From positions 208,501-272,500 of the forward strand of contig CAJNDS010002607.1 of NCBI GenBank assembly GCA_905221605.1: 64,000 bases of DNA. The letters are read 5' to 3'. Shown in pieces: positions 13,221 to 24,695 of this stretch. Under the pieces are notes generated by a model. It saw nothing but the letters and a program-made list of their open reading frames with translations. It was not told where the DNA came from and did no database searches. The stretch is from Symbiodinium natans. Its lineage: Eukaryota > Sar > Dinophyceae > Suessiales > Symbiodiniaceae. Within the stretch, counting starts at the first letter, position 1. Every line of letters starts with the position of its first letter. Position numbers and translations under genes: made by a program.

Positions 13221-16200
13221 CTGAGGCGAAGCGCGGCGCAGCCCCTATGAACCCAACCATCCCTTTGTTGAACGAATCAGGCCTTATAGCTTCCAGATCC
13301 GAAGCTGATGGTTCAGGGCCAAGTGTTGTCAGGCTAACACAGGCTTTTTGCTCAGGGCCTAGCCGTTGAGATCCCAAGCTCGCAACAGACAACAACACGA
13401 TCACCAAACCTCATACCCACTCAAAGGATCTCAACGAAAGGTCCAAGCTACGTCTTTGGGCCACCAAAGCCATTCCCTCTCCTACCCGACTGAACGAAAA
13501 CGATTCCAACGTCAGAGCTCTGGAGCCCGAACGCAAAACACTCACCAAAGACTGGGCCGCCGTGCGTTCCACCAGAAGCCAAACATGACGTACTCCTTTG
13601 AGGGTTGAGGCTCAAGGGGCAACAGCGCCACCCCCCTTTGCAAGGCCGGATGCTGCACCCCCTCGAGGCACCAGAGCCCCACCCTCAACCCATCCCACCC
13701 TCAAACCCGGTGGAGGTGTGAGTGTGCGTGTGACAATCTGACGACACAGGCTTGAAAACCGAACTGAGACGCCACATGTTCTCCGTGATTGTGCACCTTC
13801 AGTTATGAAACCTGGCCCTCTTCCGACTGTTTGAGAAACGAGGATTTAGGCAGTGACCACCCGCAACAGCCATGCCAAGGATTTGCCGTTGCTTGTCATG
13901 CTCGGGCCCATGCACTTGTGTATGCTTCTCAACCAACCCTTCCGAGGGGTCAGCAATGGTGCTTTTTATTGGGGGTTCTTCACCTGCTGCTCGCCCAGTT
14001 CTCAAGCCTCAATTATCAGCTCAAACCTCCACACCGGGACGCCGACCAGGACGACGCGACACGTATGATCGAGACACCCCTCGCCGACTGAAACGCAGAC
14101 GAGAATTCATTGGCCGGGACGTTCGGAACAGTGGTTTCTGAGTTTAGGGAGTCTAGGGCCTGGAAGCAAAAACAACCCTGAGTTCATCACCCACACCAAA
14201 ACAATGACCCAAGGTGTCCGAAAACCTTGCGAACAAGCCGCGGGCTTCATCCTCCCGGAAAGGAATCGGACGGCCGTGGTGAACCTCATGCTCGAGCTCA
14301 GGGGTTAGGTTCTGACGTCCCCAGAACCTGAATCCCAACATTCATGAAGCTGCCGACACCCCCAAGCCAGAGCACTTGATAAGGGGCTTCTACACCATCT
14401 ATACCCGAAATAAATTGCTTTTCTTCAAGGGGGTCCCGGATCTGGAATTCTAGATTCTGTTTTTTTTGGTGCTGTGGTATACTTTGCGGGAATTTCTTCG
14501 AGTTTCAAGACTTTTCCGCGTTATAGGTGTCAGGGTTCAACCCCCCCCCCCCCCCCCCCGAAATTCTAATGCTGTGGCCCCCATAAACCCAAAACTCTTA
14601 GCCCTCAACCCCAATCCCTAAACCCCCAAAACACAGCACCCCGACCCTACTAAACCCTAAACCCCGAAAACCACCCTGCCAAGATGCCGCACTCCATACT
14701 TCACCGATAAGGGCCCGAAGCCGAAGGAGGCAATGCCTTCCAGAAGGCTACAGAGGGCTTCTTGATCAGGGTTGTGGTTTAGTGTTCTTGCAAGGGGTAT
14801 GCACCACGATACAGAAAGAAGCGCTCTGCACAGCACGCTAAACCCTATATATGAATCCCTATGAATCCGAAACCTCAAACCTTACACTCAAGCTTTTGCA
14901 AATGGGAGTTACCACGAGGGTTGCTGCGGCTCGTTGCCTGCTCCCGAAACTGCAAACGAAGGGCTCTGAAGTTGACATGTGAGGCTGATCGATGGAATTC
15001 TGTTACCATGCTCCACCTCCCTTCAATGGAGCTCTCGCAATCGACATGCCTGGCCTGTGAAAGTGAGATAAGTGACCGGATAGCAAAGGATCGCCACCAC
15101 CTCGGCCATAGGATCTAGCCTTCTGCAAATTGGGCCACCATGCAGAGCTTATACATACATGTACACCCTTATTATTTTTGTTTTTTTTTGAGGGGGGGGG
15201 GGGGGGGGGCTGCAGTGCATGTTCCGATACCCTAAACCCTAAACTTCTCTAAGCGGGCCTCTGGCGGCACTTAGAACCCTGAAGCCGAAGTTAAGCCGCG
15301 GCCTATGAAAAGCCAAGACAGGCGCAAAAGATCCCGCCCTAGCCCTCAAGCCCCCCAAGATCACCCTCAAAAACACTCCAAGAGCACAACAGCAACCACA
15401 GCTCTGAACTTTGGAGCGCGCGCACAGGACCTAGGCGAGAACACGATTACCACGAAAAGCAAAATGCCATCGAAGCGTGGCATCAACGGATCCGGTCCGG
15501 AACGCCGGCACTGCCACGGGATCTCGACGTTCCGCGATTTGCGCCAAAATGCGCGCGGGAGCCAGATGGGAGTGATTTGGTACCTGTGGCGGAGCCCAAG
15601 CCCATGGCCGTGGCGATGTTCACGTGCCGCGGCGCGCCGCGCACCAAGCTTATCCTCTTGAAAATTTGACCCTCAACGTAAGAAACGAATATAGTGTCAC
15701 AACGCTGTTTGGGGGAAACGACGATGTGGCCGGCAAAGTCTACCAACTCGCAAATCGACGTGCCAGAAGCTCTCAATCCCTTGCACACCGAGGCCGCGCT
15801 CAGTGCGACCAGCACGTTGTGCTCGCCACCCTCCCAGCACACCATGGCGCCTCGACACGGGCGTCAGGGTTGCGAGTGTCTGGGGCTATTGGTTTTTTGG
15901 GGACATCCGAAGGGAGAACTAAAAGCCGAATCCGGAGCCGGAGCTGTTCGGTGGGGAGTTTGCTAGGTGGGCTTTTGGGCTCACGCGGCAAGACCCAGAA
16001 AATTTCTCTGAAGCCCGAAGGCCCACAACCCAAAAGCCTTTCCGTCAAGCTGTTCTCGAGCCCAGAGCCCCAATGCATCGACTCGTAACCGTCCTAGACC
16101 CCTTAGAAATCCCTACAACACACCCGCTCGGAGTGGCACCGAAGGCTTTCAGAAGAGCCTTGCCATTCCTGGGGCCACGGTTGGGGATTAGGGTCGTGTC

Positions 16201-19086
16201 TTATGGGTAGAGGGTGCGCAAGCTTTGAGGTTTGCCGGTCGGAGGGCTATGTCTAGGATTCAAGGAACTAGACTAGAAAAACTGTATAAACCTATCCCAC
16301 CTGCTTGAGCCTCTTTGCGACCACCACAATCCCAAAACCCCAAAGCCGCACCCTTTGCCTCGAAGAGGCTCCCAGAATTTTTTCTAAGTCAAGGCACGGG
16401 TTGGCCATGCAGCGAAAGCCCTCCAGGCTCATTAAGCTAACCTCGTGGGCTTTACAGGGCTGATCAGGGCCTCAAGGCCATGGGGGGGGGGGGGGGCTGC
16501 AGGCAAACTACGGTCACATTTGCATCTCCCGAATGGTCGAACATGACTTAGAACAGCTCCGGGAGGTTGAGGGTTCCTGCTAGCCCGGTTGAGGAGTTGG
16601 GTGTCAGCTGCCTCGTGGTTGAGGGTTCCTCGGGCGCTTGACTTTTTCAGGGTTCTTCCGGCTTGAGGGTTTTGGGGGTAGAGAGAACGAGGAAGCTGTG
16701 TGTTGGTTTGCGTTCTTGCTGTTCTTCCCAATTTCTGCGGCATGGCTTTTGGGAAGGGCTTATGCTGGGATGTCCTCGTGAGTTGGGCACGTGCCTTCAA
16801 CCCAAAATCGGGACACTTCCCAAAGAAACAGTTGACAAGGCCATTGAGCCGTGCTTGAAGGGTTCGGACTGCACCACAAGAATAACCTCCCGGCATCCTA
16901 AGGTCCTAGCCCCACGCCGGAACCAGAAACTCGAGACCCTGAACCAACAAGAACCCAAAATGACTAACAACGGATAAGCTGCAAATGCTGCAACAATTAG
17001 ACTGAGACCCGCTGGTTAAACTTGGCTAGAGGTCGAAACCGCGAACTCAGACTCTTCCAGAACATCTCATCGGGCTGCTGAGACGAACAAGGCCGACATC
17101 AGGAATCCTGTCCAGCAGATCCAATCCTAAACGCACATAAACTTTAAACCTTTTCAAACCCTTAAACCCCTCAAACCCTCCACCACAAACCCCTATGCGC
17201 CTTGATCCCTACAAGCCCCTCTTCAGCAATAAGCCTCAACTACGATTGCAGTCTCTGCTCTCAGTCAAGATCCTCACACATCACCCCCTTCCACCCTAAA
17301 CTGGTCCCAGGCCGGGGTTTTGTGTTGTTATCCTGGGTTCGAGAAGCTTATGCAGTTTTGATTGTTTTTGGGGGATTTGGGGTTTCAGGATGCTTCAGGA
17401 CTGCCTGAGGGGTTTGTGGGCTTCCACCATACCGTCACAATCTGTCACAGGACCGTCATGGGACCGTCACGTGCTTCCAGGGCTTGAACAAAAACTCGAC
17501 TGGAGCTCGAGAGATTGCCCTTGTTGCAGCAATCCCGTCAGCGCGAAGAGAGCAGGCGAGCTAAGCACCACGAGATGCACACCACTGAGATCTCCGAAAA
17601 AACTGATCACGACAAAGAACTGACTCAGGATTGCTGTGAAGCTTACCAAAGACCCGAAACTTCAACATAGGGACGACAGTTCCCGATGCAACTGCGTCTC
17701 ATACATAGTGTTCCAAAAACTAGCGCTATTCAGGTCAGGCCCGTTGTCTAGATCTGCCCATCCCCAACGAGTCTCCTGCAGTGTTGAGAAAGGCTGGGCG
17801 ATTGAACGAGGCATACAGCTTCACTTTCCTCACGACCATGGCCGCTTTTTTGGGGGGCGGGGGTCTGCGAGTCGTCCACAAAGGGAAAAAGGTTTGGGCC
17901 GGGTTTGTTTCAGGGCTTTGCATTTGACAGCAATTTTATCTTCTTACACAGCAAGTGTGCCAATGTTAGGATGCGGCATTGCACCAAGGCATTACGAGCC
18001 ACGTCTTCAAGCTCTCTGGCCCTATGTGACAGAACAACGTTTGCTTGGTGGAGTGCGACCGCAAGTCCACAACCACAAACCCCAAACACAAAATGCTGGT
18101 GTGAACCATGGCCCACACGGAGCGCGGAGACTTTACACACAAGCAAATAAGAAGGCCTTGACAGCTTCTTGCGTGAGGTGGCACGAGAGCCGGGCTACCA
18201 GCTCTTCCTAAACCTGTTGCCTGAACTAAGCTGGGCTGGTGGGATCTGGTCCTGTGCATCTGTCCGCCAAAGCTTGCTTGCTGCGTGATTGTTTTTGGCC
18301 GCGCCCTTCGGAGCCGCAATTTAAACGCATCTTATACCTGTCAGCCCTAGAGAACTCATGCATGGGAGTGCGCACCTGTGCGTTTGGCGCTGAACTTGCA
18401 CATGCTCATGCGTACACAGATATTCGCATTGCATCCTGGGCGACTTTTCCCCCAGGCCCAATGTGGCGAAATGATAAGCTGCTGGTGCAAACCAGCAGGG
18501 TGCACGGCGAAAGTGCATCCCTTGTAGAAGACCTATCGCAAACCACGACCGACAAGGAACGCGTAAATCTTCCACAAGCAAACAAGAATGTCGAAAGACT
18601 ATTTGTCACAACTGAGGGTACTCGTCAGGATATGTTGCTCCAGACGCTTGGGAGCCTGGCGCAACAGGAAAGAAGCTGATCCACCATTGCGGGCGTACAT
18701 GCGCTGGAGGTGTTCTTCAACACTAGGCCGCCTCTGAAATCCTACGATTCCTACGAAGTGAACGACAACAAAGAGCGCGAGAGAGAGACAGAGGGAGAGA
18801 GCGAAAGAAAAAACAAAGAGGAGGAGTTCTCTTGCTCTTGTCACTACCTTCTTCACCTCTCTAGATGTCTCAATGTCTCTGTCTTCTTTTCTCTGGTTTT
18901 GTTCTCCTTAGAAACGGGTGGAAAGGGTCTCCCTCTCACCTCTTGAAAGCCCGTGAGTTTGGGTCCTGGAACCCCAATACAATAACATTGAATGACTTAG
19001 CGCCTTCCAGCCCAAACAAAAGGTCTTTGAAGCCTAAACCCCGAAGCCACAAACCCTCACAAACCCCTAAACAATGCAACGGTCTA
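13221..19086. other. Intron-like stretch without a certain exon
   Basis: Contains a C19 run (14541-14559), T and G runs at 15172-15210, a G run near 16483-16496, a purine block (18770-18830) and many telomere-like words. A minus segment LEDVARNALVQC at about 17975-18025 is exon-like but has two open frames. Confidence 0.4.
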
Positions 19087-19553
19087 ACACCACTCTGCGC
19101 CCAGGCTCGGCACGCGCTGCAGCAGGAAGGAGCCCACGAAGACCACCAGGCAAAGGATCGGGAAAGCAATCAGCTTCGTGACATACTCCTGGGCTTGGAC
19201 GGGTAGAGAGTGTACGACAGCAGGGCTTAAGGGTTGGGATCCCAACCACTGACGTGAGTCAAGATCTACTTGCATTCGGTGAATTGTTGCATTTCGGTCT
19301 TGCATGGCCAGCTCTGTCTTCGCTAGGAGACTCTCGAACTGGACCTGAGCAGTCTTCAGCACTCCCTCATCAACAGCCTTGCATTCTGGCTCAGCGCAGC
19401 TTCGGTTTGTGTGGACGCGTCAGCAAACTGCTGCGTATAGTACTGGTACAACCTGATGATGCCAGTATCGGAAAATCCTGCAGAGGATCCCGTCAAGAAT
19501 CCGGGAAGTTTCTCTGGATTGCTCAATCCCGAAGAGAACCCAGTATAGAACAT
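19087..19553 (-). CDS. Exon-like coiled-coil plus transmembrane segment with a frame break
   Basis: Frame A (19553-19375) reads GFSSGLSNPEKLPGFLTG and then LYQYYTQQFADASTQTEAAL. Frame B (19377-19087) reads AVDEGVLKTAQVQFESLLAK and TELAMQDRNATIHRMQ, then a membrane helix (TKLIAFPILCLVVFVGSFLL) and a stop. Amphipathic heptads run across the switch at about 19365-19377, suggesting a one-base indel or two abutting exons. Frame B also has an AG|GCTGTTGAT acceptor. It lies on the same strand as the membrane gene and may be part of it or a separate gene. The break would disable the protein if there is no splicing. Confidence 0.45.
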
Positions 19554-20469
19554 GAGTACCCGATTGTTAATCCCAGATGACCGCGGCGGCGCCCATCAAC
19601 TTGCCTCGCGGCCTAGCTTTGGGGTGGGAATGTTCGAGGCAATTGCATGACATAATTTGCTCTGTGTTTTTCGATCTTCGGGCCAATGGTGGCCGACTTG
19701 CTGGACCCTACATCCTAGAACTGGACCCTTACAAGCCTTGAAGCCAACTGAACTTGGAACCCCCCAAAAGTCACTCAATTCCCACCTCTACTACCACCCC
19801 TGTTTTGAACCCTCATCTTCCGAAAGACACTCCTTAGCCTGAAGACCTCAGACTGCGTCTCATTCTTGCTGCCCGAGAGCTGCAGTGAAGGACTTTCGAC
19901 CCAACCTTGGGCCCCAGAGCTCCAAAGCTACTGTGAGGTTGACTTGTTCTGGCAGGTAGGGTTCTGGAGTTAAAGTAAAGAGTCTCAGGGCTTCTGTGCA
20001 GTCAAGGGCTGGAAGGACCTGACCCCAAGCCCTAATCCGAGCATCTGTTTAATTAATACCTCCGCATTTAAAGAATCGTTTCTGGTCAAAACTCGCGCCG
20101 GAAGACTACTTTCCATTACGGGGGTTTTCGTTCGCAGGAAGAAATACCACCACAGTTAACGAATGTTGGTTCAACAAATTCTCGCCGGGCTCCTTTTTTG
20201 GCTCAAAAGTGAAAGCTTAAAAAAGCCGAAGCTTTATTTCTTGAACTTCAGCAAGCTAGGATTTCTTATGTGATCTGGAGGAGAGAAGTTTTCATTCTTT
20301 CCTGAGCTACCCCTTATGGGCTCTGCCTGGCAAAGACAGCATCACATTTATAAAATGGGCAATGATGGGAGGCCGGGGGGGGGGGGGGGGCGCTGGTCTT
20401 GCTATCCAGTTTAAATAGGATTCAATACATTCCTTTTGTTTTTGATTTGCTTTGGTTTGCATTCAGTTT

Positions 20470-20870
20470 TAACCCTCCCCTTCCGCCCGTTCTGACGGCT
20501 CCTTCCTGCTACCTTGATTGCCCAGCCCCGCCCCACCACCCACACCGCCTCCACCCCTGTACCCTTCCTGTCCTACCTTGATTGTCCAGCCCACCCGCTT
20601 CCCTTGCGCAGCCCCGCCCCACCACCCACACCGCCTTCCCCCACCTCCACACCGCCCCCACCGCCCACAAACTCTTGTTCTCCATGCCGACCCCACTCCA
20701 CCGCCCTCCATTCCTGCTGTGACGCCCTCCCATCCCCCTGTCCTACCTGGTGTTGAAGACACCGCCCCCACCCGCCCCCCCCACCCCCCAGCCCACCAGC
20801 CCCCCACCCCCCACCACCCCCCCACCCATCGCCTCTCAACAGCTCCACCGCCCACCACCATCCCTGCCTC
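20470..20870 (+). repeat. C-rich tract with internal duplication
   Basis: CCCCACC/ACCGCC-rich sequence. TACCTTGATTG(C/T)CCAGCCC and GCCCCGCCCCACCACCCACA each occur twice, showing a duplication of about 100 bp. Plus frames are Pro-rich and minus frames Gly/Trp-rich, both artefacts. Just right of it, a minus segment EADLVVRYLLRAVGWS (about 20880-20950) looks exon-like. Confidence 0.8.
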
Positions 20871-21179
20871 CTTCATGTCCTACCTTGACCACCCCACAGC
20901 CCGCAGCAGGTAGCGCACCACGAGGTCTGCTTCTCCTCCGGCACGTCGGCCAGCACTGCCGGCGGGTCACCGCACTGCCGCGCTCCCGGGTTCGGCGGCA
21001 TTGGCGGCAGCCCTTCAATCCGGCCTGGCCGTCGTGGTCCAGTGCGGAGCACGGCTAGCCTAAAGGCTTGCCTTTATGCGGGCCGCCGACCCGCCCTGAA
21101 AATGGCATGTCTCCTTGCGTGAGGCTCCGGGGGGAGCTCCGGGACGGTTCCGAGCGGGGTCCCAAACGCGCATGCCAAT

Positions 21180-21900
21180 GCGTGGAAGTGCCGAAAACAT
21201 CGTAAATACCATGTGTTTTTGCGTTTTTGGAGGGCCGCCAAACGCCCTGGTGACCCGGCGCGCATCATCGACCCTGATTTTTTTAACCTTGGGCGAACAT
21301 GCGAAAAAAGACCTTATACCTCAAGTTTTGGGGGGGTACCCCCCCCCAACAGGGGCGAGCATCATGAGCATCAGCGACCCGCCCCCGGGGCCACGGGCGG
21401 GCCCGGGCGCCTCAACAAAGCCAGAAAACACCGTAAATACCGTGTTTTTCGCGTGTTTCGACACACACCTCCTTTCGGGGGCACTGCCGCGCCTCCACGG
21501 TGAGCAGCATTGACACCCGAGGCTTCGGGGGGGTCAGCCGACGCCCGCAATACGCACCCACCCGTGAGCATCATGAGCCCTTCATTTCTCCGGGGCCCTC
21601 GGGTCCCGGCTCCGGAGCCTCGCTGACTCGCTGATGCTCATGATGCTCGCTTGGGGGGGGGGGGGGGGTCCGAGGGGCCGACAACGTGGTAAATACCGTG
21701 TTTTGAGTGCTGCGCGAAAAACTGTTCAAAAACTCCTCGTTATGTGGCTGCCGTGTATGCACGCAGCGCCAACCGCGCCCACGGACGGCTCCCCGAAGCC
21801 CTGGAAGAGTGGGGGTGGGCGAAAGGCATCCAAAAAAGGGTCTAGCCACCTGTTCGCATGCAAGGCGCTGATGCTCATGATGCTCGCGTGGATGGGGGCC
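21180..21900. repeat. Repeat block with a palindromic AAAACACCGTAAATACCGTG motif and GAGCATCATGAGCATCA motif
   Basis: The first motif occurs at about 21195 (AAAACATCGTAAATACCATG), 21424 (AAAACACCGTAAATACCGTG) and 21682 (ACAACGTGGTAAATACCGTG), each closing with TTTT so that AAAACAC and GTGTTTT can pair. GAGCATCATGAGC occurs at about 21357 and 21565; its reverse complement occurs at about 21630 and 21870. High-GC sequence separates them. Confidence 0.75.
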
Positions 21901-22002
21901 CCCGCGGGGGGGTGGGGGCGGGGCCAATGGTGCGGGAGGGTGGGGGTGGGGGGGGGGCTGGGGGGCACCCCCAAGCCGCTGATGCCACTAATGCTGTTGC
22001 GC

Positions 22003-22072
22003 GCGCGTGCGCGCGCGTGCGCCCGCCCGCCCGCCCGCGCACGCGCGCGCGCACGCGCACACGCACACGCAG
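22003..22072 (+). repeat. Alternating CG/CA purine-pyrimidine tract
   Basis: GCGCGCGTGCGCGCGTGCGC, GCCC tetranucleotides and GCGCACGCGCACACGCACAC in succession. This alternating pattern is prone to Z-DNA. Confidence 0.9.
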
Positions 22073-22079
22073 AGGATTA

Positions 22080-22704
22080 GATGTAGTGTTTCGGCTGTCG
22101 CTTCCTGTTCTTTCTTCTCTTCTGCTTCCTGTTCATTTGTTTTCTTCTTACTTGTCTTCTTCTTTGCTTTTATTCTTTGTTTTCCTCTTCTTTCTCTTAT
22201 TCTTCTTCTTTTTCTTCCTCTTGTTATTATTCTTTTTGTTCTTTTATTCTTCTTCTTTTTATTCTTCGTTCTTTTATTCTTCTTCTGCTTATTCTTCTTT
22301 GTTTTCTTCTTCTTCTTCTTCTCATTCTTCTTTATTTTCATTCTTCTTATGTTTATTCTTCTTCTTTTCTTCATATTATTATTTCTCTTATTCTTCTTTT
22401 CTTCCTTTACCCTTTCTTCTTTTTATTATCATTTCTTTTCTGTTCGTCTCCTTCTTTTTCTTATTCTTTATGTCTTCTTTTTCTTCCTTTACCCTTTCTT
22501 CTCGTTATTATTCTTTCTCTTCTTTTCTTCTTCTATTTATTATTCTTTCTTTTCTTCTACTTCTGTTTCTACTTCTGTTTCTTCTTCTTTCTCTTCTTAT
22601 TCTTCTTCTTCTTCTTCCTTTTCTTCTTGTTTCTTTTCTTTTTGCTTTTCTTCTTCTTCTTCTTCTTCTTCTTCTTCTTCTTCTTTCTCTTCTTCTTATT
22701 TTTC
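22080..22704 (+). repeat. 625-bp polypyrimidine (TTC-rich) tract
   Basis: Almost purely C/T on the plus strand with scattered A and G, ending in a clean (CTT)n at about 22641-22695. The long Phe/Ser/Leu frames on the plus strand and Lys/Arg frames on the minus strand are artefacts. Confidence 0.95.
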
Positions 22705-23130
22705 CGACCCCTAAACCCAAACCCGAGTTTCAGTTTTCAGACGGCCAGGCCGGCCCGTGCCGCAAGGCCGGTAGATATTCCTATTGCTTTAAATAGAGAA
22801 TCAATACATTGCCGTGGTCTTACTATTGCGGCGCCCTGGGGCCCCCCCCCCCCCCCAATTAAACAGATGCTCGGATTAAAGCCCTAAATGCGCCCCAAGC
22901 AGCAGAACCCCCAGCTCACTGCACCCCCTTTACCATTGCTGGCTTCACTGCTCTGCACAAGCTTCGGGTGTGCCCCAAGCCCCAATCCCCCGATGACAGA
23001 TGAGGTCCCGCAGTGAAAGCGCTATGAGGGCATCCACACAACACCGCTTGCCTCCTGGTCTCTCAACCCCCCTCCCCCCAACTCATTCAACCCTGAAACC
23101 CTAAACCCCTGACTCGGCCCCGGCGCACGC

Positions 23131-23174
23131 AGGAGAAGGAGAGAATGTCCATGTTCAAGGAAAGGATGCCGAAG
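23131..23174 (-). CDS. Exon: membrane segment LSLNMDILSFSC
   Basis: CCCGAG| then FGILSLNMDILSFS and a split Cys codon, with GC donor TCCT|GCGTGC. 'LNLDxxxFxC' closes one of the first transmembrane stretches in dinoflagellate Cys-rich multi-pass proteins. This supports continuity with the exons at 29-41 kb. Confidence 0.6.
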
Positions 23175-24266
23175 CTCGGGACGAAATTGCCTCTCACTGC
23201 AGCGGCCAGCTTCGGATTTCCGAGTTTAGGGCTCATAGGCTGTGAACGGTCTATTGGACCTCATAAGCACAGGAAAATAAAAGAAACCAGGGTTGTGGAG
23301 TTACATCTTCCGAGGCACTCCTTGTCCTTGCAAGCCTTCCCGAGAAGATACCAGAACTCTCACAACAATGAACAACAGTTTGTGCGGTATGCTGGTTGAA
23401 GAAGAACTTGAAAAAAGAACCTGGGAGTCTGATAGCTGGCCTTTAACGATACAAGCTGGATGTTTCAAAGAACTCGAACATGCACCCCACCCCCCCGCAA
23501 GCAAAAGTCAAAACGTCATTGGAAGGCTTGGGCTTGCAATGCCGGGGCGCTCATCGGAGGACCCCACACGGCATTCAGGGTCCCGTAGACACCGAAGGTG
23601 AGGACGACCTGGCACTTCTTTTTTGCCATCCAGGCTTTAAGGTTCTGTGCTTCTTTTAGCTTGGGGTTCGTCTCCTTTCTGGGCACCCAGGAGTAGCTGT
23701 ACAGGGGTTACGAGGTTTCGGACGTTGACATCCCAAGCCCGTAAATTCTAAGTCTTCTACCTGCAGCCCTTCAACTAACTTCTTAAACTAGTGGCAATAC
23801 ATGCTCCGAAATTATTGTGCAGGATCACTTTGCCATGAATCCCGCGGAATCGTGTTAAGGTGTTCGTGCCATCTGAACATTTACATGGAGCAGTTCTTTA
23901 AACTTAGCTTCTGAGACACTTCTGAGCTCATGAGCCAGCGCCCCCCGATGTTTGTTCCACTAGTCCAGCATTCAAGATTCGCAGCTTTCAGATGTTCAGA
24001 TATCAACCCTGGAGGGTCACAAAACTACAGCCCCGGCGCTGCAAGCCCCCATAAGGTTGGGGGTCGCATGGCATGGAAATCGGAAAGGGTTCAGAAACGT
24101 TTTGGGCTAGGACACCATACCTTACACCTCTAAGGCCAGATCGCCGAGGAACAGTTGCCGCCATACCAGCAAAGTAGACGGCCGTCATGACCTTCAGCAG
24201 GCATATAAGGGGCTGGTTGCCATGGTTTCTTTGGCGGGCACCTTAGCTCAAAGGAGTATATTCTGA

Positions 24267-24695
24267 TTACTGTGATGAGGACCCAGAAAAAGGATAATTA
24301 TATGGAGCAGCCCCCGAAACGCAGCAAGTCCGCAGCGCACGCATACCACGCAACTTGCTCGTGCACCTTTGCAAATCCCACTGATCGATGCAGAAAGGAA
24401 GGCTCCAGGCTGCGCATACTGAGTTGTAAGCTTGCGTACCCGGGCAGGCATCAAACCTATCTGCCCCGTACCAAAATTGAAAGTTGCAAAACTTGTTGCA
24501 AACGATGCTCGTGGGCTGCTCGTGGTACTCTCGTAAAGAGGTCAAGTAGAAGGCGGAAGAACACCAGGTGTTCAGCAAAAACAAGACATGTTGTCCAATG
24601 CTCAGTTCCGTCGTCCACTTGTCTGGGTTCATGACTAGGCTCCCCAGACTCCGTGACCATTGTGGTACACAACTTCCGCACAACAAAGGCTGCAC
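24267..24695 (-). CDS. Unassigned 142-codon open frame
   Basis: Minus-strand frame including DKWTTELSIGQHVLFLLNTW. A second frame overlapping it (EHLVFFRLLLDLFTRV) is also open. One of them may hold an exon of the membrane gene. I cannot identify a family or splice sites. Confidence 0.2.
   Translation of the reverse strand: MQPLLCGSCVPQWSRSLGSLVMNPDKWTTELSIGQHVLFLLNTWCSSAFYLTSLREYHEQPTSIVCNKFCNFQFWYGADRFDACPGTQAYNSVCAAWSLPFCIDQWDLQRCTSKLRGMRALRTCCVSGAAPYNYPFSGSSSQ

Noticed and set aside
20190-20220. Second spliced-leader-like match (TTTTGGCTCAA)
   Set aside because: Only 11 nt match and the upstream half of the leader is absent. Similar weak matches at 4715-4740, 34772-34792, 52776-52792 and (minus) 62078-62100 are compatible with chance.
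21858-22887. Phe/Ser/Leu-rich 'membrane' and Lys/Arg-rich 'basic' proteins of 200-300 codons
   Set aside because: Products of the polypyrimidine/polypurine tract; no codon structure beyond the repeat.
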